64,000 nt of DNA from assembly GCA_045629585.1 (NCBI GenBank), contig JAZQRM010000001.1, positions 3,675 to 67,674 of the forward strand. Reading direction: 5' to 3'. Below the pieces are notes generated by a model. That model had not been told where the DNA came from, did no database searches, and saw nothing but the letters and a program-made list of their open reading frames with translations. Each line of letters opens with the position of its first letter. Positions within the stretch are counted from its first letter, which is position 1. The position numbers were made by a program, and so were the translations under genes. This document shows positions 27,001 through 34,710 of this stretch, piece after piece. The stretch is from Taishania sp045629585 (GTDB taxonomy: Bacteria; Bacteroidota; Bacteroidia; Flavobacteriales_D; Crocinitomicaceae).

Positions 27001-27283
27001 CAATCTTGAAATCGGTTTCATAAAGAAGGAACGGAATATTTGTTTTTTGATGAGCAATTTGAGTAATTCGTCCTTGTACAATTGTCAAAGGATTGGTCCC
27101 GAATGACTTTAATGATTCGTTAGCTGTATTGATGATTTTTTGAAGTTCCACATTGGTCCAATTTAACTTTTCATTGAAGGGAACTGTGAAAGTATTATCC
27201 AAGTCTACGAGTGGATCGTTTTGTGGAAAATGATTAAATAATTTTAACCATTGGTCAAGAAGCGGATGTATACTCGATTTCAT
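24011..27283 (-). CDS. Large SF1 (UPF1/Dna2-like) DNA/RNA helicase
   Basis: 1090 residues. An N-terminal region of about 200 residues of unknown fold precedes motif Q/I (DDDQISVIK, VVEGPPGTGKTQLL, Walker A about 225-232). A roughly 550-residue insertion with charged, coiled-coil-like stretches then separates it from Walker B IIDEASQ (about 795), motif III IAGDEKQMQP (about 815), motif IV HHYRS, motif V KIQGDECEDLIIGT (about 970) and motif VI RLNVLATRAS (about 1005). That order is of superfamily 1B helicases. No nuclease motif was recognised at the C-terminus. It stands alone, so its pathway (repair, RNA metabolism or defence) is open. A -7 promoter element sits 5 nt before ATG. Confidence 0.88.
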   Translation of the reverse strand: MKSSIHPLLDQWLKLFNHFPQNDPLVDLDNTFTVPFNEKLNWTNVELQKIINTANESLKSFGTNPLTIVQGRITQIAHQKTNIPFLLYETDFKIEKINHQVICSKREEKPIINPFLIQLLQKNYDLVLKEEDWFDSEKLFAQNIVVEEVDKQWIGNFHPNRYALRNELTQIIAAGQISCALQEQLDLHEKRQEELVYDAADLVLLDDDQISVIKQFEKRNLVVEGPPGTGKTQLLIYLIGKNLSAEHSTLVCSAKQTALNVLEKRLKALKLDSYIFKINDSNGLQPIYQSLAEQWQKIEQFKPSPITNEYRKQREDQLQFKLDIWNQPRLIGEGSWLAFKKLTEKYSIEEGKWISNTLTLQELQANEELLKQIYRNKWNYFIYGISNLLYHNSYEEIGNKLESITPFINNLPADSTATYLKDLEKKQITFQLFNSNFALENEVLLDPKSKKRCELIKRINRLEKSEKELICLQQETAQWKMQISTLELNYFITELNSKNWFKNLKLKYQWKKLSKSPYTLATELIKNELRLRKVRENHDKIILQLSKYNITNSKDAQLFSLQLNTYTEIQWEHYQTISKAEKNLFREWTQGNVQLIKKTLDFNWQSEIPIAIQLKNWLEVYQEMALKSKKILAAPSNLSKSLVHATTSNLYMANQLKTHWINFQAHYPELAELQTKGIEDAIHLILSESDREQTHVIDKIYLHTKKKFDHYHQILATANNQLSEENKILKQTLKRGKAILIREFNKQKQHLKLHSLLNSEAKLWIDLLQPVHFSNPIQLATHCSLQKEMYKIAIIDEASQILASHSAGILYRSQHVIIAGDEKQMQPKTFFQSNEDQESLMNRAKFVLPSLKLKHHYRSQHTDLIEFSNQHFYENELTIFPKQNAEKAIHHTYVNGRFIERKNEEEATAIVELIESTIEKSNSLGVVAFSQNQIDLIRKKINPTLLDRLIEREEAGTFFLLPLEKIQGDECEDLIIGTTYGPDEQGKIRQQFGLLSLDGGLNRLNVLATRASKTIHLITSLKSSDIQMTTNPNTSKFGLWINYITQKASAKGLSDKKDTICIPLHESLSLREILIQTTVYKKRGWKVKYA

Positions 27284-27296
27284 ATATTCGAATATA
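27283..27296 (-). promoter_or_regulatory. Helicase promoter -7 element inside a 14-bp palindrome at the start codon
   Basis: TATATTCGAATATA is a perfect palindrome whose last base overlaps the A of the helicase ATG. On the minus strand 27296-27289 reads TATATTCG, one base from TAnnTTTG, ending 5 nt before ATG. This predicts a leaderless message and a possible operator. Confidence 0.4.
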
Positions 27297-27328
27297 GCTA
27301 ATTTGAGAGGAAAACTCTTTACTTTGAT

Positions 27329-27358
27329 TTGAGTTCATTCAAATTAAGTTTACATTTG
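27329..27358 (+). promoter_or_regulatory. Promoter of the metB-like operon
   Basis: TTG (27329-27331) and TACATTTG (27351-27358), 19 bp apart, fit the Bacteroidota consensus; ATG follows 17 nt later. Confidence 0.65.
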
Positions 27359-27375
27359 TTTTAAAATCAATAATT

Positions 27376-28515
27376 ATGAAATTCGGAACTAAAGCTATAC
27401 ATGCAGGTGTTCATCCTGATGAATCTACTGGAGCAATTATGACGCCTATTTACCAAACGTCGACCTATGTTCAAGATGGAGTTGGAAATCACAAAGGATA
27501 TGAATATTCGCGTACATTAAACCCTACTCGTCATGCATTAGAAAAAAATCTTGCAGCAATTGAAAATGGACAGTTCGGAGCTTGTTTTGGTTCTGGTTTG
27601 GCAGCGATTGATTGTGTGATTAAAATGTTGAATCCGGGTGATGAGGTTATTTCGACAAATGATTTATATGGTGGTACTTATCGTATTTTTAATACAATTT
27701 TTGCGAAATACGGTATTAAATTTCATTTTGTTGGTATGACAGATCCAGCGGCTGTAGAAGCGTTGGTGAATGAAAATACAAAAATGATTTGGGTAGAAAC
27801 TCCAACTAACCCAATGATGAATATTGTAGACATTAAAGCGATGGCTGCTATTGCAAAAAAAGCAAATGCAATTCTTGCTGTTGATAATACCTTTGCGACT
27901 CCTTATTTGCAAAACCCATTGGATTTGGGTGCGGATATCGTTATGCATTCTGTAACGAAGTATTTAGGTGGACACTCTGATGTTGTTATGGGAGCATTGG
28001 TTTGTAATGACGAAGCAATTGCGCAAGAGATGTATCGCATTCAAAATTCAACAGGTGCAGTTACCGCACCAATGGATTCTTTCTTAGTATTGAGAGGTAT
28101 AAAGACTTTGCATTTACGTATGCAACGTCATTGTGAAAATGGCGAGAAAATTGCTCGTTTCTTAGTCGATCATCCAAAAGTTGATAAAGTCTATTGGCCA
28201 GGATTTGAATCTCATCCCAATCATGCTGTTGCTAAAGAGCAAATGCGTGGATTTGGTGGTATGATTTCTTTTACCTTAAAAGGGAACGTATTGCAAGATG
28301 CTTTAGATTTAGTTAAGAAAGTGGAGATATTCGCTTTAGCTGAATCGTTAGGAGGAGTTGAATCTTTGATAGGACATCCAGCTACAATGACACATGCATC
28401 TATTCCAAAAGAAGAGCGTGAAAAGACAGGTGTTGTTGATACGTTAATTCGTTTGTCTGTAGGTGTTGAAGATGCTGAAGATTTAATTGAAGATTTAAAA
28501 CAAGCTTTAAACTAA
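27376..28515 (+). CDS. Cystathionine gamma-synthase/gamma-lyase (MetB/MetC-like PLP enzyme)
   Basis: 379 residues, the canonical length for cystathionine gamma-synthase or gamma-lyase. Seen: YEYSRTLNPTRHALEKNLA (phosphate/substrate binding), FGSGLAAIDCVIKML, NDLYGGTYRIF, ETPTNPMMNI, AVDNTFATPYLQNP and the PLP lysine in HSVTKYLGGHSD (about residue 196), then ESLGGVESLIGHPATMTHAS. It acts in transsulfuration or methionine synthesis; direction cannot be set from sequence. A TrkA-domain gene begins one base after its stop, and an SDR gene overlaps that, giving a three-gene operon. Confidence 0.92.
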   Translation: MKFGTKAIHAGVHPDESTGAIMTPIYQTSTYVQDGVGNHKGYEYSRTLNPTRHALEKNLAAIENGQFGACFGSGLAAIDCVIKMLNPGDEVISTNDLYGGTYRIFNTIFAKYGIKFHFVGMTDPAAVEALVNENTKMIWVETPTNPMMNIVDIKAMAAIAKKANAILAVDNTFATPYLQNPLDLGADIVMHSVTKYLGGHSDVVMGALVCNDEAIAQEMYRIQNSTGAVTAPMDSFLVLRGIKTLHLRMQRHCENGEKIARFLVDHPKVDKVYWPGFESHPNHAVAKEQMRGFGGMISFTLKGNVLQDALDLVKKVEIFALAESLGGVESLIGHPATMTHASIPKEEREKTGVVDTLIRLSVGVEDAEDLIEDLKQALN

Positions 28516-28516
28516 T

Positions 28517-29212
28517 ATGAATTTCAGCCGATTTGCTGTAATTGGAGTTGGAAGATATGGAGCTACCATTGCGCGTACTTTGGCGCGCAAGGGAGCTCAA
28601 GTTTATGCTTACGATCCCAGTGAAGAGCGTATAGACAATATAAAGGATGATGTGGCTTTTGCGGTGACGATAGATGCCACTGATGAGCGTGCTTTACGTT
28701 CTCAAGAGTTGCATTCTATGGATGCTGTAGTAGTTGCTATAGGTGAAAATTTTCAAGCGACGGTTTTAGTATGTGTCCATCTGATGGATTTAGGTGTTCG
28801 ACGTATTATTGCTAGAGCTAGTGGCTTGCATCAAAAGCTAATATTGAAGAAAATTGGTGTAGAGGAAATTTTAGCTCCCGAGGATGAAGTTGCAAATGCT
28901 GTAACTGAAAAGTTGCTAAATCCTTCTATTGTCAATTTCTTGCAGTTGCCAGATGATTTTGAAATTAGTGAAGTAAAAGCCCCTAAAGGTGCGATTGGTA
29001 GACCTATTTCTCGAATTAAATTTAAAGAGAAATATAATTTGTCTTTGATCACAATCAATAGAGAATATCTTCGTAATGATGGTACAGGTGAGGTGATTGA
29101 ACATGTTATTAATGTGACAGATGGTGATCCTGTTATTATGGAGTCTGATACGCTTTTTTTATTTGGTACAGCAAATAATATTTCCAGGTTTTTAGATATT
29201 AATGAGGCGTAA
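28517..29212 (+). CDS. TrkA/KtrA-type RCK-domain protein
   Basis: 231 residues: RCK_N NAD-binding domain (1-about 125; VIGVGRYGATIARTLA, with acidic YDPSEERID at the end of beta-2, IDATDERALRS) and RCK_C domain (about 140-225). Such cytosolic rings gate Trk/Ktr potassium transporters in response to nucleotide and cyclic dinucleotides. No TrkH/KtrB membrane partner occurs in the window; it is instead packed between a metB-like gene (1-base gap) and an SDR gene (1-base overlap). Its partner is probably encoded elsewhere. Confidence 0.9.
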   Translation: MNFSRFAVIGVGRYGATIARTLARKGAQVYAYDPSEERIDNIKDDVAFAVTIDATDERALRSQELHSMDAVVVAIGENFQATVLVCVHLMDLGVRRIIARASGLHQKLILKKIGVEEILAPEDEVANAVTEKLLNPSIVNFLQLPDDFEISEVKAPKGAIGRPISRIKFKEKYNLSLITINREYLRNDGTGEVIEHVINVTDGDPVIMESDTLFLFGTANNISRFLDINEA

Positions 29213-29910
29213 TGGTCGTCATTTTTGGTGTTTCTAGAGGACTGGGTTATTCACTCGTTAATTCCTACCTCTCACTCAATGTAAATGTAATTGGTGTTGG
29301 CCGTAGGAATACAATAATTCATCCTTTTTATCGTTTTTTGAGAAAAGATTTATCTCAAACTAATTCTTGGGATGAATTGTTAGACATGCTACCTAAAGAA
29401 ATTGATGATCTTACTTTAATATATAATGCAGGTGATTTGGGTGAAGTTGGACCTATTCAATCTATTAGGTTTAATAACCAAAAATTGTTTCAATTGAATT
29501 TTTTTTCCTGGGTTGAAGTTGTTCAAGTGTTACTTAATGAGCGTGATAGATTTCTTAACGTTAATTTTGTTAGTATTAGTTCAGGTGCTGGACGAAGAGG
29601 GGTCGCTGGTTGGTCGCAGTACGGAGCGTCTAAGGCTGCTTTAGATAATTTTATGTTGTGTTTAAAAGAGGAAGTTAGTTCTTCTCATTGTTCTGCAAAT
29701 GTTTTCTCCATTTCCCCAGGTGTTATGGATACAAATATGCAGCGTGAAATACGAAGTTTTTCACCATCCGATTTCCCTTCAGTACTTAAGTATATTGACT
29801 TGAAAGCGAATGGTATGTTAGTTTCTACTGAGGAAATTTCTGCTCAAATAATTTCCTTTATTACTGCTCCAACTACAGATAATGTTTTAGTAGGAGTTCA
29901 AGATTTTTAG
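29212..29910 (+). CDS. Short-chain dehydrogenase/reductase (SDR)
   Basis: 232 residues. Rossmann signature FGVSRGLGYSLV replacing the usual TGxxxGxG start, the YNAGDLG segment (NNAG equivalent), catalytic Ser in VSISSGAG and the Y-x3-K pair in YGASKAALDNF, then ISPGVMDTNMQ. The general look resembles sepiapterin-reductase-like SDRs that use NADP(H), but the substrate is unknown. Its ATG shares a base with the stop of the TrkA-domain gene (TAATG), so translation is coupled. Confidence 0.88.
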   Translation: MVVIFGVSRGLGYSLVNSYLSLNVNVIGVGRRNTIIHPFYRFLRKDLSQTNSWDELLDMLPKEIDDLTLIYNAGDLGEVGPIQSIRFNNQKLFQLNFFSWVEVVQVLLNERDRFLNVNFVSISSGAGRRGVAGWSQYGASKAALDNFMLCLKEEVSSSHCSANVFSISPGVMDTNMQREIRSFSPSDFPSVLKYIDLKANGMLVSTEEISAQIISFITAPTTDNVLVGVQDF

Positions 29911-30005
29911 CAATCTAATTATGTCCTGTTAATTTATCTTAACGAGGAAAAGTATTTTTTTTTTCGTAACTTGCTATCACTTAATAGTGGTAAGGTGGTT
30001 ATTTT

Positions 30006-32153
30006 ATGAAAAAATTAATTTTATCAATTGTTTCTTTCGCTTTTTTTACAGTAAGCGCACAAGAAAGATTACTTCCAGTAAATCAATTGAATACTAGAGA
30101 TGGTGAGGCAGTAGAGTATTGTCATCAGCATAGATTACAAGATCATTTTTTGAAAACAGATACAGAGTATCGTACTTTATATAATCAAGCGCAGGCGCAA
30201 TTAGATAGAGAATCTGTTTTAAATGTGAGCGAAAGAAGTGGAACTGTTTATTATATCCCTGTAGTTTTTCATGTTTTACATCAGAATGGTGCTGAAAATA
30301 TCTCAGACGCTCAAATTTTTGATGCAGTGGAGGTTCTAAATCGTGATTATAGAATGTTGAATACGGATGTTAATTCTGTAGTTTCTGAATTTCGTTCAAT
30401 TGCTGGTGATGCTGAGATTCAATTTAGATTAGCGACAATTGCTCCTGATGGTTCTTGTTTTAAGGGTATTACACGTACTGTTTCAAGTTTGACAAATGGC
30501 GAGAATGGGCAAGCGCAGTTAAACGCAGCTTTGAATAATAATGATGTTTATCGTGGTACTTGGGATCACAGGAATTATTTGAATATTATTGTAGCTAATG
30601 AAATTGGTGGTGCTGCGGGGTATACATTCTTGCCTAGCAATGGCGGTGCTTACTATAATACGATCTTTATTTTACAGAATTATGTTGGCCGCATTGGTAC
30701 AGGTGGGGAATACCGTTCACGCTCGTTAACACATGAGGTAGGTCACTGGTTGAACCTGAAACATACTTGGGGTGATGGTAATGAGCCTGGAGCTCAGTCA
30801 AACTGTAATATGGATGACGGAGTTACCGATACACCAAATACGAGAGGTGTAACAAGTTGTAATTTAGCTGAAAATGCTTGTGGGCCTGTTGCTAATGTTG
30901 AGAATTATATGGATTATTCTTATTGTTCAAAGATGTTTACGCAAGGTCAAATCGCTCGAATGCGCACAGCTATTACTTCTACAGTTGGTGGACGAAGTAC
31001 TTTATGGAGTGCGGCTAATTTAGAAAGAGTAGGAGCTACTGGTTCTGTGTCATTGTGTCGTGCTGATTTTATTTCCGATAAAAAAGTGGTTTGTGTAGGA
31101 ACAAGTGTTCGTTTTACAGATGTGTCTTATAATAACGTTGTTTCAAGAACTTGGAATTTCCCTGGTGGAACAGCCACCTCTAACACGGCTTCAATTGTAG
31201 ATGTTGTCTACACAACTCCAGGTACGTATTCTGTTACCTTAACTGCTAGCAATGGTTCCGAATCTGTTACAGAAACAAGACAACAATATATACGAGTGTT
31301 ACCAAGTTATTCTGTTTTGCCATTTTATGATGGTTTTGAAGCAGGGGTTAATTTGGAAGAAGGCGATTTGTGGGGTGTTAATAACTTAGGTGGTACTAAC
31401 AAATTTGAGATCACCACGAATGTTGGTGCAACAGGTAGCAATTCCGTACGATTGAGAAACTTTGCAGATAGAGGTTCTGCTAATGTCGATGAGTTAGTAT
31501 CTCGTCCTTTCGATTTAAGTGGAGAATCTTTAAATGATGTTGTTTTATCTTTTAAATATGCTTTCCGTAATGCTTCTACGTCTTCTAAGACAGATCGAAT
31601 TCAGATTTATTTATCAAGTGATTGTGGAGATACTTGGGTTTTAAGAAGAACTATTTCTAATTCTCAATTAGCAAGTGGAAGTGCTGTAGTTACTTCTAAT
31701 TGGACTGCTTCACCTAGTGATTTTGTTAGTTTCCATTTACCATTTAATACAGCTAGTTTCTCTAATTTCTTAGTAGATGGTTTCCGCTTTAAGATTGTGT
31801 TCTCTGGTGGTACTGGTAATAATGTTTTTATAGATGATATTAATCTATATAATGGGTCTGAGTCTGATCAGCCAGTCCTAAATATTGAGTCCATTGGTAA
31901 TTTATCTGAGATGGAAATCTATCCTAATCCTACGCAGAAAGATCTAAATGTAGTATTTGATTTGTCTATTCCTAGTTCTGTTGATTTGTTAGTGATGGAT
32001 ATTACGGGTAAAATCTTGTCACGCACAACTGTGCAATCAGCAGCGGGTTCAAATTCAGTTGTAATTGATAATTCTGATTTAGCAACAGGATCTTACTTGT
32101 TAAACATTATTACTTCTAGCGGTAAAAAGGTGGTACCTTTCGTTAAGTTGTAA
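30006..32153 (+). CDS. Secreted M43-family zinc metalloprotease with PKD domain and type A T9SS sorting domain
   Basis: 715 residues. Signal peptide (MKKLILSIVSFAFFTVSAQ), a prodomain, then a pappalysin-type (M43) catalytic domain with zinc motif HEVGHWLNLKHTWGD (about 243), the C...DDGVTDTPNT loop and Met-turn region NYMDYSYC. A PKD domain follows (about 350-430; SRTWNFPGGTATS, TPGTYSVTLTASNG), then a jelly-roll/MAM-like module (about 440-620) with TDRIQIYLSSDCGDTW. The C-terminus is a type A T9SS sorting domain (MEIYPNPTQKDLNV, VMDITGKIL, ATGSYLLNI, KVVPFVKL). Exported to the surface or medium as a protease. Confidence 0.94.
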   Translation: MKKLILSIVSFAFFTVSAQERLLPVNQLNTRDGEAVEYCHQHRLQDHFLKTDTEYRTLYNQAQAQLDRESVLNVSERSGTVYYIPVVFHVLHQNGAENISDAQIFDAVEVLNRDYRMLNTDVNSVVSEFRSIAGDAEIQFRLATIAPDGSCFKGITRTVSSLTNGENGQAQLNAALNNNDVYRGTWDHRNYLNIIVANEIGGAAGYTFLPSNGGAYYNTIFILQNYVGRIGTGGEYRSRSLTHEVGHWLNLKHTWGDGNEPGAQSNCNMDDGVTDTPNTRGVTSCNLAENACGPVANVENYMDYSYCSKMFTQGQIARMRTAITSTVGGRSTLWSAANLERVGATGSVSLCRADFISDKKVVCVGTSVRFTDVSYNNVVSRTWNFPGGTATSNTASIVDVVYTTPGTYSVTLTASNGSESVTETRQQYIRVLPSYSVLPFYDGFEAGVNLEEGDLWGVNNLGGTNKFEITTNVGATGSNSVRLRNFADRGSANVDELVSRPFDLSGESLNDVVLSFKYAFRNASTSSKTDRIQIYLSSDCGDTWVLRRTISNSQLASGSAVVTSNWTASPSDFVSFHLPFNTASFSNFLVDGFRFKIVFSGGTGNNVFIDDINLYNGSESDQPVLNIESIGNLSEMEIYPNPTQKDLNVVFDLSIPSSVDLLVMDITGKILSRTTVQSAAGSNSVVIDNSDLATGSYLLNIITSSGKKVVPFVKL

Positions 32154-32170
32154 TTATACGATATCTTAAA

Positions 32171-32208
32171 AAAGAAGAAGGGCTCGATTTATCGGGCCCT
32201 TCTTCTTT
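32171..32208. terminator. Bidirectional terminator protease / DUF3109 gene
   Basis: AAAGAAGAAGGGCTCGAT (32171-32188) pairs with ATCGGGCCCTTCTTCTTT (32191-32208); an 18-bp stem with one G-U pair, serving both convergent genes. Confidence 0.8.
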
Positions 32209-32211
32209 AAT

Positions 32212-32787
32212 TTATTTTTTTAATTCTTTATCTACAATTTCTAATTCCTTGTAAAAATCTTCGCCCCAAGCGCGGATGATTGGTTCTTTTAGGAATTTAT
32301 ATACAGGAACTTGTAATTCTTTACCTAAGCTACATGCATCTTTACAGATGTCCCATCGGTCGTAATTTAATGCTTCGTAGTCATGTAGTTTCTTTACTCG
32401 TATGGGATATAGATGACAAGATATTGGTTTTTTATAATCTATTTTACCTTCTAATTGAGCTTTTTCAATTGCACATTTTGTTATTCCTTTTTCGTCAAAG
32501 AAAACAAAGGCGCATTCAGCTTCATTAACTAAGGTTGTTACTGGTTCCCCATCCTGATCTAGGTAAAAGACCCCCGTTTTATTTATTGCTTCTATTCCCT
32601 CAGGTCTCATGTAGGGTATGATGTGGTCTAAAGCGTCCTCAATAATATCTACTTCTTCAAATGTTAGAGGAGCTCCAGCGTCCCCCTCAATGCAACAAGC
32701 CCCTTTGCATGCATTCAAATTACAAACAAATTTTTCTTCAAAGAGTTGTGTTGTAACTAATTTATTGTCGATTTCAACTAACATCAT
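32212..32787 (-). CDS. DUF3109 family protein
   Basis: 191 residues with the family's cysteine cluster FVCNLNACKGACCIEGD near the N-terminus and further cysteines in CAFVFFDEKGITKCAIEKA, CHLYPI and WDICKDAC. The spacing suggests metal binding (zinc or an iron-sulfur cluster), as in YkgJ-type CxxxCC proteins. Function unknown; widespread in Bacteroidota. A start one codon later (32784) is equally possible. Confidence 0.9.
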   Translation of the reverse strand: MMLVEIDNKLVTTQLFEEKFVCNLNACKGACCIEGDAGAPLTFEEVDIIEDALDHIIPYMRPEGIEAINKTGVFYLDQDGEPVTTLVNEAECAFVFFDEKGITKCAIEKAQLEGKIDYKKPISCHLYPIRVKKLHDYEALNYDRWDICKDACSLGKELQVPVYKFLKEPIIRAWGEDFYKELEIVDKELKK

Positions 32788-32844
32788 TTATTTTTTACAA
32801 AGGTCTTAAAAAATGCTTGAATCAGAAAATCTTAGCCTTTATTT

Positions 32845-32873
32845 TTGAATTTGGAAATAAAATTGTATATTTG
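32845..32873 (+). promoter_or_regulatory. Promoter of the rimP-nusA-infB operon
   Basis: TTG (32845-32847) and TATATTTG (32866-32873), 18 bp apart, an excellent Bacteroidota promoter. It lies 62 nt before the rimP ATG. Confidence 0.7.
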
Positions 32874-32901
32874 CATCATAAATAAGGATTTTGAAGATAA
32901 C

Positions 32902-32926
32902 GAGGGGACGAAAGTCCCCTCTTTTT
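32902..32926 (+). promoter_or_regulatory. Terminator-like GNRA hairpin in the rimP leader (candidate attenuator)
   Basis: GAGGGGAC (32902-32909), tetraloop GAAA, GTCCCCTC (32914-32921), then TTTTT. It has the form of an intrinsic terminator but sits between the operon promoter and the rimP start at 32936. Because NusA, encoded downstream, affects termination, autoregulation by attenuation is a fair inference. Confidence 0.65.
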
Positions 32927-32935
32927 ATAAGTATC

Positions 32936-33412
32936 ATGATCAGTAAGACACGTGTAGAGGAATTAATACAAGAGCGTATAGACCATTTAGGAAATGGCTT
33001 GTTCGTTGTAGAGTTGCAGATATCAGCGACTAATGTTATTTCAGTTGAGTTGGATAAGTACTCGGGTGGGGTTTCGATAGAAGACTGTATGTCTGTATCA
33101 CGTAATATTGAGCATAATTTAGATCGTGAACAGCAAGATTTTGAATTGAATGTTTCTTCAGCTGGTCTGGATAAGCCTTTTAGAGTTTTAGCACAGTATC
33201 AAAAGAATGTCGGACGTAATGTTGAAGTTCGTACATTAGAAGGAGAGAAGTTTGAAGCGAAATTGATTGCCGCTGATGAAAGTGGGTTCACTGTTGAGAC
33301 TGAGCAATCGGTAAAAACAGAAGGACAAAAGAAGAAAGAGCTTGTAATCGAGCAAAAGAAATATGCTTACGACCAAGTAAAGCAAACAAAAGTTGTTATT
33401 TCATTTAAATAG
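32936..33412 (+). CDS. rimP: Ribosome maturation factor RimP
   Basis: 158 residues from ATG 32936 (MISKTRVEELIQERI). An open frame from a TTG at 32891 would run through the leader hairpin and is rejected. RimP assists 30S subunit maturation. Family features: N-terminal alpha/beta domain with VVELQISATNVISVELDKYSG, GVSIEDCMSVSRNIEHNLD, ELNVSSAGLDKPFR, and a C-terminal Sm-like beta-barrel (about 85-155). nusA starts 6 bp after its stop; the rimP-nusA-infB order is widely conserved. Confidence 0.95.
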   Translation: MISKTRVEELIQERIDHLGNGLFVVELQISATNVISVELDKYSGGVSIEDCMSVSRNIEHNLDREQQDFELNVSSAGLDKPFRVLAQYQKNVGRNVEVRTLEGEKFEAKLIAADESGFTVETEQSVKTEGQKKKELVIEQKKYAYDQVKQTKVVISFK

Positions 33413-33418
33413 GTAAAC

Positions 33419-34654
33419 ATGAATAGCCTTGAATTAATTGAATCGTTTTCAGAGTTCAAAGAAAACAAAAGCATCGATAAACAAACGATGCAACACGTAT
33501 TGGAGGATGTTTTTAGATCAATGTTGAAGAAAAAGTTCGATACTGATCAACATATTGATATCGTCGTAAATATTGATAAGGGAGATGTTCAAATTTTTAT
33601 AAATAAAGAGATTGTTGATGATGGAGAGGTGGAAGATCCAAACATGGAAATCGCCTATTCTGAAGCAATTAAAATTGAGCCAGATTTTGAGATTGGTGAA
33701 GAGGTAACAGAAGAATTTAAGTTTGAAGATTTCGGACGAAGAAACATTCTGTCTTTGCGTCAAAATTTGATTTCTCGTATTATGGAGTTGGAGAAAGACC
33801 AACTTTATCGTGTTTATAAAGAACGCGTTGGGGAAATCGTTATGGGTGAGGTTTATCAGGTTTGGAAGAAAGAAATCATGGTCTTAGATGATGAAGGGAA
33901 TGAATTGTTATTGCCTAAATCGGAGCAAATTCCAGCTGATTATTTCAAGAAAGGTGAAGCAATTCGCGCTGTAGTTGCGAAAGTAGATATGCGCAATTCA
34001 TCACCTGTTATTATTTTATCTCGTACAGCACCTGAGTTTTTGGAGCGCTTGTTTGAGTTAGAAGTACCAGAAGTATTTGATGGTTTAATTACTATTAAAA
34101 ATATACAGCGCGAGCCAGGTGAGCGTGCTAAAGTTGCTGTGGAATCATACGACGATCGTATTGACCCAGTTGGAGCGTGTGTAGGAATGAAAGGATCTCG
34201 TATTCATGGTATTGTTCGTGAGTTGAAGAATGAGAACATTGACGTGATCAACTATACATCTAATCTACAATTATACATCCAGAGAGCATTGTCTCCTGCG
34301 AAAATCACTTCTATTGAAATTGAAGAAGAAACTAAACGTGCACGTGTTTATTTACGTCCAGATCAAGTTTCTTTAGCAATTGGTAAAGGAGGTCACAATA
34401 TTAAATTAGCTGGTCGTTTGACAGGTTATGAATTAGATGTGTACCGAGAAGGTGAAGTGGATGTTGATGATGTAGTTTTAGAAGAATTTACAGATGAGAT
34501 CGACGCGTGGATTATCGATGAATTGAGAGCGATCGGTTGTGATACAGCTAAATCTGTTTTAGAATTGTCAGTTGAAGACTTGACAAGTCGTACCGATTTA
34601 GAAGAAGAAACAATACTTGAAGTGTTTAAAATTTTAAGCGCAGAATTCGAATAA
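33419..34654 (+). CDS. nusA: Transcription termination/antitermination factor NusA
   Basis: 411 residues: N-terminal RNA-polymerase-binding domain (1-about 130), S1 domain (about 135-200, ERVGEIVMGEVYQVWKKEIMVL), two KH RNA-binding domains (about 205-350, VGACVGMKGSRI and AIGKGGHNIKLA), and a short C-terminal helix-hairpin-helix region (DELRAIGCDTAKSVLELSVEDL). It lacks the repeated acidic C-terminal domains of E. coli NusA, as is normal outside Proteobacteria. Second gene of the operon behind the leader hairpin, so it may control its own transcription. Confidence 0.96.
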   Translation: MNSLELIESFSEFKENKSIDKQTMQHVLEDVFRSMLKKKFDTDQHIDIVVNIDKGDVQIFINKEIVDDGEVEDPNMEIAYSEAIKIEPDFEIGEEVTEEFKFEDFGRRNILSLRQNLISRIMELEKDQLYRVYKERVGEIVMGEVYQVWKKEIMVLDDEGNELLLPKSEQIPADYFKKGEAIRAVVAKVDMRNSSPVIILSRTAPEFLERLFELEVPEVFDGLITIKNIQREPGERAKVAVESYDDRIDPVGACVGMKGSRIHGIVRELKNENIDVINYTSNLQLYIQRALSPAKITSIEIEEETKRARVYLRPDQVSLAIGKGGHNIKLAGRLTGYELDVYREGEVDVDDVVLEEFTDEIDAWIIDELRAIGCDTAKSVLELSVEDLTSRTDLEEETILEVFKILSAEFE

Positions 34655-34710
34655 GTAGAATTCGGTCGGGTATATTAAGAAAATAAAAGAAAAAAGAGCG
34701 CACAACATTT

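Noticed and set aside
32891..32935. Upstream TTG start for rimP
   Set aside because: Would translate through the leader hairpin; the ATG at 32936 matches the usual RimP N-terminus.
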